This document shows, piece after piece, positions 37,796 through 50,091 of a stretch of 64,000 nucleotides of DNA. Positions within the stretch are counted from its first letter, which is position 1. Each line of letters opens with the position of its first letter. The DNA is taken from the NCBI RefSeq assembly GCF_030848805.1, contig NC_092360.1, forward strand, positions 7,750,001 to 7,814,000, read 5' to 3'. The notes under the pieces are model-generated. The model had not been told where the DNA came from, searched no databases, and worked only from the letters and a program-made list of their open reading frames with translations. Made by a program: the position numbers and the translations under genes. This DNA is from Temnothorax longispinosus (taxonomy: Eukaryota > Arthropoda > Insecta > Hymenoptera > Formicidae).

Positions 37796-39222
37796 CTGTA
37801 ATAAATAATATCTGTCAACAGCGCGAGGAAGTAACGTAAAATTATGTGTTAGAATAAATAGTACTCAGTTAATATTTGATTTACTTGAGCTAAGCTTTTT
37901 CACACTCTTGATAAGTTTTCCACACAGGAGGCACTTTTATACTATATATTTATTAAATCAGTCGTAACTGTCAATCAATTTGACTATCACCATTCGATTT
38001 AATTTTTGTTTATTAAGTAATACAATCTTAAAACTGTTCCAAAAAAACTTAAATTTCTAGTCAAGTATATCATACTTTTAAGCTAAATACTATAAAATTT
38101 CTTGCTTTATTTTACATCAATTTTTCTTATTCACAATTTTTATAAATTTTTACACTGTTTATTATCGAGATACAATCTACACTCTAAAGAAATACAATGT
38201 ACAATCAATAATTTTCTTTTTAAAGCGTGGTTGTTTAATTAATCTAAGTAATATATATATATATATATATATGTATATGTATATAATTCTTATTTGTAAC
38301 AAGAATTTTATTGCAGCTTTCTATTTAAAGTTTTCGTGTAATTTATGTCGCGACTGATTGTTCTATCTTTATTTTGTTATTATTTAAAATATAGTCATAA
38401 AAAAATATATTTTACTTTTCATTTTTCTAACTTTTTCAATAATCTTCGTTAAATATTTTAATTAATTCTAAAATAACTGAAAGCGGAATATGAATTATAA
38501 ATAACATAACAATCTAGAGAAGCACATTGAGATTTATTGTATTATATATGTATATATAATGTACACAGTACAATACATAGTATTGCATTGAAAAAAAGGT
38601 TTATTCGATTCTCTGGTCAATATTTTGATCATACAAACAAAAACAAATTTCTTAATTGAACACAATGTGTAAAATAACAATAATGTATAAGGTTAGAACT
38701 AATTATATGGAGTAAAAGTAAATTATTAGGTAACCAACAAAGATATGGTATTAATAAAATCTAATAATCTTCCTGCGATTTATAAAGTTATGTTGTCACA
38801 GTATGTAAAAATATATTATCACTAAATTACACTACATGACCAAATTAAAAATCTATAAATAACTGCAAGTTCATATTTTCATGCAGCTGTCTTGATTTAA
38901 CTTAGAACATAATTAATATCACACTGATATGAGTTGTGATATTAATTATAATTAAATCATAGATATTAATAAATTAATTAATATCACATTAACTATGCAT
39001 ATCAAATGGAACATATTAAAAAACAAATATTAAAATGATGTAATGATTCTATTCAGTGAATTAGCGTAATATATACCGCATGTAATATGTAATAAACAAA
39101 TTACATTTATTATCTTATCATTATATGTAATGCAAATATGAATAGTCAGTCTAAAAAGTGTTTTATAATAGATTTAAGAGTAAAACCAAAGAAAAGAAAA
39201 GAAAACAGAAAGGAAAACGCTT
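37796..39222. other. Spacer between T3 and T4
   Basis: AT-rich with an (AT)n tract at 38250-38272. No coding signal. Confidence 0.6.
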
Positions 39223-40474
39223 TCACTCAGGATTCTCGTGTCTTCGAAGATGCGCACTAAGAGTGCCCCGTTGGGTAAAACGTTTGTCGCAGATTTTGCA
39301 GCTGTAAGGCTTTTCACCAGTGTGAGTTCGCCGATGTTTAACCAGATATACCCTGGCGCTAAACGCCTTGCCACAAAACTCGCAAATCTCTGGTTTCTCG
39401 CCAGTGTGAATCCTAATATGAGTCTTCATGTATTGTCGCCTGATTAGCTTGCCACATACTTCACATGCCACTTGACCCTCGCCCGTATGAGTCCACATGT
39501 GCTCCTTGTGGCAATAGCTATAAAACGTCTCGAAGCTGCATATATCGCACTTGAATTTCTTCCTCGTCTCGGGCTGACTGTGAAGCTTCATATGAATTCG
39601 GAGGTAAGTTCGATTGCCGAAGGTCTTATGGCAGATCTCGCAGATGCATGTCTTCTGATCGGTGTGCATGCTCATGTGAGTTTTCAGATTTGCCTTTAAG
39701 TAGAAGCCTTTATTACAAATGTTGCAGAATTCCGTAAATTCCTTATTGTGTCGCCTCATGTGCATTCTTAAATAATAATCTGACGTCAGCTTCGCACCGC
39801 ACACATTACAAATGTGCGGTTCACTATGCAACGTTTTGTGCACGTTCAAATACCTTTTCTTCTTAAATACTTTGTCACACTGGTCACATTTAATGACATT
39901 TTCCGATTCCTTGTTCTCTTCTCGGCTCTTGTCTTTCTTTTTCGTGACTATTTTTTTAAATTCCTGTTTCTTCTGTATATTTAGAAGATATTTTTTCTGT
40001 ATATTTAGAGGATATTTTATCTGTATGTCTAGAGGATATTTTATCTGTACGTCTAAAGGATATTTTTTCTGTATGTCTAGAGGATCCTTTTTCTGTATGT
40101 CTAGAAGATCTTCTTTTTGTATGTCCAGAGAATCTATTTTCTGTATGTCTAGAGGATTACAATGTATCTGGCGATGCTTGATCAATTGCAACTCTTTCAC
40201 GAACATCTGTCCACATATGTCACACTTGTGTTTCTTTTCTGCTTGGCGCAACGCTTCTCGGGTTCTAAGTATCGATTGCTCCGTTCTATGCCTTATCAAA
40301 CAGGCTTCTGTATCAAAATCTTCGTTGCATGAATCACAGTAGTACGAGTTTACCTTCTGAACAAGAATAGTTTTGCCGCCAATCTCTTGAAGGATAACGA
40401 AGGACGTAAGACCTTGAGCTTCCTTTTTTATCGCAATTTTTTTCTGTTGTGTCCTGGAACTCCAGTTTTTAGTT
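39223..40474 (-). CDS. Terminal exon T3: 9-10 C2H2 fingers with an LDIQKK repeat linker
   Basis: Acceptor tttcttttcag|A ACT AAA, then 416 residues; isoform about 691. The first finger-like unit (YYCDSCNEDF...HRTEQ) lacks the second His, so it is degenerate. After HKCDICGQMF comes a repeat of eight-residue units (LDIQKKYP and variants, 39975-40155). Eight more fingers follow: IKCDQC, HICNVC, EFCNIC, CICEIC, FKCDIC, VACEVC, EICEFC, YSCKIC. The VACEVC finger is one residue shorter than standard between Cys and His. AIKKEA near the start is a possible SUMO motif. T3 and T4 are similar in finger order and sequence. Confidence 0.87.
39975..40155 (-). repeat. 24-base coding repeats in T3
   Basis: Seven or more units of about 24 bases encode LDIQKKYP-like octapeptides between fingers 2 and 3. 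In frame, somewhat diverged between copies. Confidence 0.85.
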
Positions 40475-41320
40475 CTGAAAAGAAATTAAGAAATACAGAT
40501 TATATCTGTAATTAAAAAATAAATACATAAGTTCAACTTTTATTTTAGTGTTTTCACGTCATGTGTTAGACGATAGGTCATAATCCAAAAGATAGGGAAT
40601 CGTATAGATGGAAGGAAAATTGATATAAAGCAAATTATGTAAAGTAAACATCAATAAAGTTGATTTAAGCAGAAAAGCATATCTTTTATTTTCATTAAAA
40701 TTTCCAAGTGCAGTAAGAAGTTTAAATGAAGTTGCCAATACAAAATATTCTATATTGCCAATATAAAATTTTATTACTTACTGTACAATTTCAGAGCTGC
40801 AATCTCATTTGTCAGCGATATATCGAGTCAGATACTTTATACGATAAAATAATTATTGCAAATCAAAATTTATACAAAAAAAAAGAAAATCATAAGTCTA
40901 AGAGCGCAAGTCTAAGAGAGATAACTATATAAATATTAATTTTATATGTTAATCTTTGGGAATTTCAAATTATTTGTAAAAGAGAGCAAAATATAGCGTA
41001 ACAAATTTCACGAGTATTGATTGTAAAATCAAACAATTATGAAAAAAATTTAACAACTTAATGTGTAATTATAATCTATTACAATATTTTTATGTATATA
41101 GGTGGTTTTTAAGATATTTTCAAGAAGAATAATAATTCTAAAGAATTACAATAACACTTTATTAAAGTAATTGCTTACATAAAAGTAATACTAGAGAAAT
41201 AATATTAGCAAAAATTATGTAAAGATGAAATTTTTTTGTAAAAAATATTAAATTTTATAAGTGTAAAACAAATTATATATATAGACTAACACACGCAATT
41301 GGAAACGAAAGATTTTTTTG

Positions 41321-41321
<1 letters not shown>

Positions 41322-41370
<49 letters not shown>
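41322..41370. repeat. (TA)n microsatellite
   Basis: About 49 uninterrupted bases of TA dinucleotides. Confidence 0.95.
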
Positions 41371-41377
<7 letters not shown>

Positions 41378-42308
41378 GTTTCTTGTTTTAACAAAACTTA
41401 AATTTTTCTCAGTATCTGAAGTTAATGTGATACAATATGAAATCAATGATTTCCAGAATATCGCAAAATTTAGATAATATTAATGACAATTATGCGAGAA
41501 AGTTCCATATAATAATAATACTACTTAATTATTACCTCAATTTTTCTTATAGAAAGTAACATAACGAAATAAATTACATTAAAAAAGAAACATTGTTTTT
41601 TATACTCATTAACGCAGGAATTATAATAGCTTACATTTTTTTTTTTAAGTAAAAATCAAAATAATTGTATTGTTTTTAAGTGGATATAATTTTGATGGAA
41701 GAAAATAATAAAATATACATTTCTAAATGTTATGCAAAAATTATAGCAATTTTCTTTAGGCACTATATATTAGGCACTCGTCTATAATAGATTTATTTCT
41801 ATAATTTTAATATAATCGTGTATAATTTTCTTTTATTTAAACAATAATGATATAACAACAAAGGCACTGGAAATTTTATTTCCGATAAGTTGTTTAATAA
41901 ACATTTTTAACAATTAGGCAAGTATCACACTCGTTTTAAAAGTGTACAATTATTTACACTAAAATATATCATTAACTTTCTATAAAGACGCGTACGAAGC
42001 AAATAGCGAATAAATAATTATCTGCCTATGAATCGTATTACTATTCCAAATAAAACAAATATAAGCATAAATTAAAAAAATTACTGTCACAATAATGTAA
42101 TTAAAGTTATGGACGGCTTATTACAGTTTGCGAAGTGTCACTTGCTCTTTTTAGTGTTTTTGAACATAAGTGAACAAATCTCAAACTACTGTAAACAGAC
42201 GTATGAGAATACTTTTTACTGTTGTTTCGATTTGTCCTCACTTCATATTTATTAATTTACTTACAAAATTAACTAATATTTTATTGGTAAAACTTTTATA
42301 ATTTGATT

Positions 42309-42563
42309 AAAGGACCCCGCACAGAACCAGTGAAAAGGCCTTTCAGTCAAATTGTCTGAAACTCCGGGAAATGTTCATTCATGTGACGCTGATCAAAAGT
42401 CCTCATGACCACGACACTTAATAATCAACAATTCAGCGATCTAACACTCAGTAATTTCAGCCGACAGAAGCATAGGAAAGTCGGGAAAATGCGTCACTTT
42501 TTTAGTGGTACGATTCCTACACGAATGTACTTCTACGTTTCTTCATTGCGTGCGTACATACAT

Positions 42564-42600
<37 letters not shown>

Positions 42601-42918
42601 TTGTATATGCGATAGCCGTTCTCAGCGTTATCAGGATCAATGTGGACATGACGGGATCCTTTGTTTGTTTTTGTACGTGTGTGTGTGTGTGTGTATGTGT
42701 GTGAGTGTTGTATGTAAATGTGTGTGCCGTATGTGAGTGTGAGCGTCTGTATGCACGTACGTCCGTGTACGAATCGTACCATGACGCATTTTCCCGACTT
42801 TCTGTCAGCCCAACAGTCGATTATTGAATGTCGTGCTCATGAGGACTTTTGATCAGCATCACATAAATGAACATTTTGACCGAAAGACTTTTTCCACTGG
42901 TTTTGTGCGGGGTTCTTT
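42309..42918. mobile_element. Foldback element with internal (GT)n tracts
   Basis: Arms of roughly 200 bases: left end aaggaccccgcacagaaccag, right end ctggttttgtgcggggttctt (complementary). Between them are (GT)n runs at 42566-42600 and 42676-42704. No transposase, so non-autonomous. Confidence 0.8.
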
Positions 42919-43485
42919 TACAAGATTATCTTTTTAATTAAAATCTTGCACTGTGTACAGCTTAGCTTGCAAGACGTTTTGTTTAAACGATTTCTGACCT
43001 ACAACTACTCACCAACTATAATAAATAGTTGGCATTATTAAATGTCAGTAATATCATCTGTCAGACTATTCAGAGAGGAATGCGAGGTACCTCCTTCTCT
43101 TAACTTGAATCAGTGAGAATTTTATCGGTGACGTAAAACAGAATAACACAGGACTTCACTAAGGATCAGTGAGTATTTAATTTCAACGTAGATACTCACA
43201 CTTTGCTCTTCCATCCTATATTTTATTGATTATGTTCATCCTTATTATTATGGTTAATAAAAGCAAAATTTTCCTGTAAAATCAATAGTAATCGTGCTTA
43301 TTCTAATCATCTATCTTACGGGGCTTTGTGTGTTTTGGATTGCTATTTTTTGGGAGAAGCTCTCATATCCGAAACTTGTACAACTAGTATTCAAATTTAG
43401 AATCATATGTTACACTCTTTTATTTTTTTTAAACCTGCCACTGTTCATAGCCATTGTTTTCAGCAGTCTAATATTACAAAATAGT

Positions 43486-43889
43486 TTAAAGGTGCCTTTT
43501 CACGTTGACACTCGATCGGCTCGACGCTCATTTTCACTGAGCAAAAATCTTCAGAAATAATATTTTTAAATATATTCGTAAAATATTATTACTTGAAGAT
43601 ATTACTTGAAAATAATTAATATTTTACGTATTTCAAAGCCTATTTTTGATTGTACTGAGACGATCAACGACGATTCAGCGTCAACGCTGGATGTTGAATA
43701 AATTCAGTTTTATTTCTTGACGTTAGCGTCAAAGCGAAACCACGTGACCCTAGAAATAATATATTTTTTACTTATTTATATTATATAAATAAATTTATAT
43801 ATATATATATAAATAAAATATATTATATATTTGAAGATTTTTTCTCGCTGAAAATGAGCGTCGAGCGTCAACGTGAAATGGCACCTTAA
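43486..43889. mobile_element. TTAA-flanked foldback MITE
   Basis: Ends TTAAaggtgccttttcacg and cgtgaaatggcaccTTAA are inverted repeats. TTAA on both sides fits a piggyBac-like target duplication (inference). Arms are about 70 bases, with an AT-rich interior. Confidence 0.75.
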
Positions 43890-44348
43890 CTCCCTCCAGT
43901 TTAAATTTCTTTCAGTAAAAAATCATTAAAAATGCCATAGTTATAACTGCTACTACATTCTTCACTATTTTTCAATGATAATACACTGATTCCGTTTAAG
44001 AGAGACCTTGACTCGATAAAATACTTGTTTACATTTTAATAGATTAATGAATATTATAAGCATATTTGTCATCTAGTTTTACATGGCGTAAAAGAAATCA
44101 CTACAAAAGCAAGTTTGTCTTACAGTACGCTTTCTACTAGTTATCTTGTAGGATTCAAAAAAATTAATAATTTATGTCGATTGCAAAGTACCTGGCAGTT
44201 GTTTATACCTTGCGTTTTCTCTGCACCTTTCACTAATATCATCACCTACGTTGATAAAATGTAAAAAAGCAAAAAAACTTGATTACATAAAAAAGTATGA
44301 AACCTATTCCAGCAATCATTGTTTAATCTATCTTAGCAATCATCTCAA

Positions 44349-45492
44349 TTACAACACTATAGTAACGGTTTCGAGGGGCAATAATGACTCTTCTTGTTGC
44401 TGCTGCTGCTGTACCTGTTGCTGTTGCTCCTGTTGTTGCCGGGCGCTTTGTTTCGCGTGTGTTTTCAAGTGCGAGTTCAGCATCGTTTTCGAAGCAAATG
44501 ATTTGTTACAGCATGTGCAGGGATAAGGTCGATCGCCCGTGTGACCTCGTAGATGCACTACCAACGTAGTCCGTTGAGTGAACCTTTTGTTGCAATGCGT
44601 GCACTGATGTGGCTTCTCGCCCGTGTGCGTGCGACGATGCACACTCAGGTAGTTCTGTGAGATGAAGCCCTTGCCGCAAATATCGCAAACATGCGGCTTC
44701 TCGCCGGTGTGCTTGCGCAGATGCACCGCAAGGTAAGTTTTGCTTGACACGGACTTGCCGCAAATCGTGCACACGTACTCGTTTTGCGGTTCCACGTTGC
44801 CGTGGGTCCTCATGTGCACCAACAACACCTGTCTCCGAGAGAAACGCTTGTTGCACAGCTCGCAGTGATGTTTCCTCTGTGGCGGCACATAGTCCGGTTG
44901 ATGCAGCTTCGCATGCAGTCGTAGACCTTGGCGATAGCGAAACGTGGCGTTACACACGTCGCATTGAAACGGCTTTTCTTCACGCGCGTGCGACAACAAA
45001 TGTACCTGACAATTGCTCTTGCTCTGGAATTGTTCGCCGCATGTCTCGCACTGGTATTTGTAATTGGATATGTGGCACCGCTCATGAGCGATCAGGCTCT
45101 CCCTGCGCGAGGTCACGTAGTCGCAACTGTCACAGCTAAAACACTCCTCTGAAACGTGTTCCTTCTGATGCTCATGCAGCTCCGACGTTGTCATAAAGCT
45201 GCAACCGCAATTCTCGCAGACCAACTGCTCATCCTGTGTCCCCTCCGAATGGGACTCGTGCGTCTCTAGGTGCAAGTTAAGATCCTGATCGGAGACAAAA
45301 CTGTCACCGCAGAATTCGCACTGCAAGACGTTCTCGTGAGTGAGCATATCCGTCGTTTCCATCTTCGAATGTGTGTGCACCGAGTCCGCGATCAGTAACC
45401 GTGTGTGCCCCTGGGTAAAGACGTGCTTGATTACGCTGGGTCCGCACTGCTGCCGATCCTGTGGCAGCGTCCTGAGTTTTGACACAAAATAT
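44349..45492 (-). CDS. Terminal exon T2: 10 C2H2 zinc fingers and a polyglutamine tail
   Basis: Acceptor tctttccag|A TAT TTT, then 380 residues; isoform about 655. A start of about 55 residues without fingers is followed by ten fingers: LQCEFC, LVCENC, FSCDSC, YQCETC, FQCDVC, HHCELC, YVCTIC, HVCDIC, HQCTHC and YPCTCC. The last four are joined by TGEKPH/TGDRPY linkers. The C-terminus is Gln-rich (QQQEQQQQVQQQQQQEES), encoded by CTG/TTG-type triplets on the plus strand near 44395-44440, likely length-variable. Finger 7 (CGKSVSSKTYL) is nearly identical to one in T4, which suggests shared ancestry. Confidence 0.88.
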
Positions 45493-48400
45493 CTGGAAAG
45501 AAGAGAGACACAAACGGAAGTCAATCAGTGCTCGTTCCTCGCCGCCTCTTTCGTTCTTTATCGTTGCCTTAACCAGGATCTTACGTGGTAAGCGAGATAT
45601 TTACAGGGATGATCAGCTGGACACTCGTGCTCGATTGTATGGAAGTTGGGTAGTCAATAAAGTGCCTCACTTGTGATTTCCAGTATTCTCTTTATTACGT
45701 AGCCATCTGTCCTCTACTTTCTTTTATTGATCGTTTTATTATATACTTAAACAATGTTTATTTGCGAGCGAACACCGTCGTCTTCTGTACTATTTGTTGT
45801 ACTTGCAGCTTGATCTTGTAGACCTCTGCGACTACAAAATACTGCTTATATTCTATGCTCTCTTAATACTAATAGGTATATTGTGTTTATATTGTGTTCG
45901 TTAATAAAATGCGGTCGTCTTAATATTAATTATAATATATTAACAATCATACCACATTTTCCTTCCTTTTAAATGCACAATCTCACTATTTCCTGCTTAC
46001 GGTATACTATATACAGAATGTTGCATTACTATCAAATGAGCCATAAATTTAACAGATTCTCTGACAAATTTTGAGTTAATTTCTTTCTCGTAATGAAAGT
46101 TTAATAAAAAATAAAACTTGGACTTCCATAATTTTACGTTTAATTTAACGTTAAATATACTTTCTAGTAAACAAAATGATAGCAGATTGGCAGCAAAAAT
46201 CGTGCAGTCTGGGCATTTCCTCCACTCTGCTCGATTTCTGCCGCCAATCCGCTATCTAATTGTGTCAGCAGATTCTATTATACTTCTATTGGCGTTTTGC
46301 CGACAGCGATATATCAGACCTGAGAGCATCAAATCTTTCTGCCGATAAAATTTGTAGTAGATACTTGACAATATCTGCTTTCAACAGACTTGACTGTCCG
46401 GGTTGCAAATAAATAATTTCCAATTTGAAAATTAATATCACGTAAAATTATGTGAAAAATACTGTATTTAATTTATATTGTTAGATACGTGTATCTATTT
46501 GTCTTTAATTGATTAAAATTTTGATTTTTAGTTATTTATGTCCGATAAATAAATCACATCTCTTAGTGTTGAGCTTCTATAGTATCTACGATCGAAAAAA
46601 TTTTTTATGATATAAACACCCTGTATAATGTTCGGATAAATGTACTGCTATCATTTCTCTCCTCATTCTTTACTGTAATTTATTATTTAATTTATTTAAC
46701 ACAATTATATAAATTTTATAATAAAAAAATTATTACTATTCTATAAATAATTAAAGAGCTAAAGATCTAAATGCTTAGTTTCGTTTTCTTCTCTTCTTAG
46801 CTAAAGAAAGGAGCATAGAATCAGTTAACTGCAATTAATATTGATGGAAAAAATCTTGTAATATGCAAAATTATACGTGTCTTGTCTTCCGATATGTACG
46901 CGTATATTTGCTATAGCAAATTTGATATGTTCACGTATAAGCAACCGCGACAGCCTTAAACTGTTCATAACACATGCATATTACAAAAAATTATTTCCGC
47001 TAATTATACTTGAATGTTAATATTTGATTCCGCATTTCTAAAGTTAAAATTATAGATCAATATTGAAAAATATCAAGTTTAAGCAATCAATTATTGAAGA
47101 AAAAATGGTGCAAAGACATTATCGACGTTTGTGCTTGTTACCGACTGCATTCATGTGAGAATTTAAAAAATGCAGAAAAATTGATGTATAAAGAAAAAGA
47201 ACAAAATAGTGACTTAAAAGTTAATATTCTTTTAACACATGCTTCCATATAAATCTTACTTCAATATTAAACATGTTTCCTAAACTTAATTCGTTTGTTA
47301 AATTATTCAAATAAAAATAAATTTATTGTTCAACGTAGAATTCCTCTTTGTTAATAAAAATCTCGTAAATAACACAAAGTTGAAATATAATCGAAAGAAA
47401 ACGCTCTCTTTTTTTATAAACAGTATTCTTAATATAAATTATCAACTGTTATACTATATAGTATTAATACTATGTAAGAAGTTATACCATATACATCTAT
47501 AATTGAGTAAATGTAAATAAATATCTATATATATTATTTGTCTTGTATATATCTTGTACATACAAAACAAATTTAAATAAAATTGAAGATAATTTCATTA
47601 AATATTAAATTTTTCAAATGCATTTGTTTAAAAAATCTTGTAAATATTATATACCATCATCTATCAGAGTAAATATTCTGGCAGAGTGATTTTTGCAAAA
47701 GATTGTGTCAATTTCAACTAATTGGCAATATACATAGACACATGTATAACGCACGTTTTGTAGAAATGCAGTCTAGCATGTTGTATTGATGGAAAAAAAC
47801 ATTTATAAAGCAATAAACTCGAGAATTACTGCGAAATCATATATCGTCATTTACTTTATCTACCTTCGAATTGCATACAACTAGGACTAAAAATCTAGAT
47901 AGATTTAAGCGTCTTCATACTTACATGTCACATTTGTGTAATTAATGTTCCACGTTCTACCCTGTCTTTTATCCTATATTAATAAAAGGCACCTGAATTC
48001 AATTGAAATTACGTTGAAATTAATTATAGATCAACAATCGGTCAACAGTTTAAATATAATTAAAAATTTTATGTCAATGCGAAGTACAAAAATAATTATT
48101 CATTTATTTTGAAATTGTTTTTCAGTTTTAGTTTTTTTTTATCTCATGATCAATAAAGTAATTTAAAAAATTGGACTTTTAGGCACTTTTTCATGTTATT
48201 GCACGCAGGTACTAACTTCTCTTATTAGAAACTGAATTACGCCATATAAACTTTCAATTAGAAGGATAGAAAGTTTCACGCCGCGTCTAATAATATTGAC
48301 GTTATTCTAAATATCTTGTATAATATACAAACGATATCACAGTGATGACAACATTTATGATTATAGTACGTAATTGTTCGCTTATTTCTATCGTGATTTT

Positions 48401-48965
48401 GATTTGATCGATTTTAAATTGACTCTTGATCGATATTAAATATATTTTATCCGAAACTATACGGAGTTATATATTATCACGTAAACGTATTTATAAAAAA
48501 AATTAATTTATAATTTAATTTACGTTTTAATTCGTTCACCATATTAGATCGACTTATTTATTATTCTGTGATAGTAACTTGAGTAATTTTAGGCACTTAG
48601 ACATCAACACTCTGTACGAAAAGGATTATTTACGATCAAAAATATTTTAATATTTTTATAGTTTTTTTTCATCCAACAAAATGCTTGTGCTTTTGAAAAA
48701 CTATATACCGGTTATTGAAATCTGTTTCAATGAGCATTTACAAAAAACTTCAATTAATTTTCGTCTTTTTAAAATTATATTGAATAATTTTTAATTTAAT
48801 CAGAATTGATATCAATTTTTCAATATCATTTTTTTTTTCTCTAGAGTGTTGGTGAAATATTCTGAGATCAAGCATGACTCTCTTGAACATTATTTTATCT
48901 ATAACATCCATTAAATCTTGAATTTAATCACGCGCGGCAGAAAATCTTATCGATTTTTCGTCGGC
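45493..48965. other. Spacer between T1 and T2
   Basis: 3.5 kb of AT-rich DNA without a recognised coding or RNA gene. It contains a small foldback at 46178-46256. Confidence 0.6.
46178..46256. mobile_element. Short foldback repeat
   Basis: gatagcagattggcagcaaa... pairs with ...ctgccgccaatccgctatc over about 25 bases, loop about 30. Probably a MITE relic. Confidence 0.6.
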
Positions 48966-50091
48966 TCAGTGTTTCTTCATGTGATTAAGCATAATCGTTC
49001 GCGTGACAAATCCCTTTCCGCATATCGTGCAGGTGTACGGACGCTCCCCCGTATGATAACGACGGTGCACGGTGAGCGTCGACGCCTGCGTGAACGATTT
49101 GCCGCACATGGCACAGAGATACGGCCTCTCGCCGGTGTGGATACGTTGGTGCACCACGTAATACTTGCGATGCGTGAAGCCCTTGCCGCACACGTCGCAG
49201 ACCAGCGGCCGCGACCTGTGCACCGCCTTATGCGTGGTCAACGACTCGGCGGTAGTAAATTGCTTGGAGCACGAGTCGCAGGGATAAGAAGGTATGGGCT
49301 TGGCGGGAATTACAGGACCACCGCTCCCACCACCACCGCCGCCGCCAACACCGAGATTGCCGGCTATCATCGAATCGACGGGCGACGACACGGCGTTGGT
49401 ACCCGCGACTATCCGATTGTCGTTACTCGCCGGCAACGGTCTGTGGGTTTTCGCGTGATGATTGTACAAGTTGCGCGTCTCGAAGCGCATCATGCATCTC
49501 TGGCAAGAGTAGGGTTTCTCCTGGGCGATCTCCTGATGCATCTTCCGGTGACGTTCCAGTAGCGTGCGATACCGATAGCTGGCCTGGCAGAGATCGCAGG
49601 CGAACATTTTCTCCATGTTGCCGCCGGGCGACGTGGCGAGATTGGTGGAGGTCGACGTGCACGTGGGCACGGGCGCGGAATGCGTGACCTCGTGCATCCT
49701 CAGGTGGTTCAAAGCAACGAAGATCCGCGAGCAGACCCCGCACGAATATCGCGGCTGATTCTCGACACCGTGCTCGAATTCCGGACGCGCGGCGTGACTC
49801 GTTCGCATGTGGTAGTTTTGCTTAAGGGCGCTTCGGAACTCCAGCCCGCACGTGGGGCACGGATAGGATTCGGTAAAGATTTGCACCTGATCGGACAAAG
49901 ACTGGTCCGGACACACGGACTGAAAATGCGGAGGGAGCAATGTCGATAGCATCGACGATTGGTTCGAGAATATCGAGTTGGTCTGTAGGAGATTAAAATT
50001 GACGGACATACCGGCCTCCCCGATCTCGGGCGAGGGCGAGAGAATTTGACGCAGCATCCCCGACAATCCGCCGAAGGTCTCGCCTCCTTCC
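48966..50091 (-). CDS. Terminal exon T1: 8 C2H2 zinc fingers
   Basis: Closest terminal exon to the common donor. Acceptor caatttcag|G GAA GGA, then 374 residues to TGA; the isoform would be about 649 residues. A roughly 75-residue non-finger start (EGGETFGGLSGMLRQIL) precedes eight fingers: YPCPTC, YSCGVC, FACDLC, YSCQRC, then a poly-Gly linker, then YPCDSC, LVCDVC, YLCAMC and YTCTIC. Only the last four sit close together with TGERPY-type linkers, the arrangement expected for sequence-specific DNA binding. The protein ends eight residues after the last helix. GC content is well above the flanks. The frame continues upstream of the acceptor only by chance (it encodes low-complexity Ser/Leu). 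Confidence 0.88.

Larger units (their letters stand above)
40475..44348. other. Spacer between T2 and T3
   Basis: AT-rich, non-coding. It contains a (TA)n tract at 41322-41370 and two foldback elements at 42309-42918 and 43486-43889. No gene seen. Confidence 0.6.

Noticed and set aside
42405..42782. Frames with VCVCVC and HTHTHT tracts
   Set aside because: Translation of a (GT)n microsatellite inside a foldback element.
3503..50091. The lola gene (BTB plus alternative finger exons)
   Set aside because: The common half is a ZAD, not a BTB, and the tails carry 7-13 fingers, whereas lola tails as I know them carry one or two.
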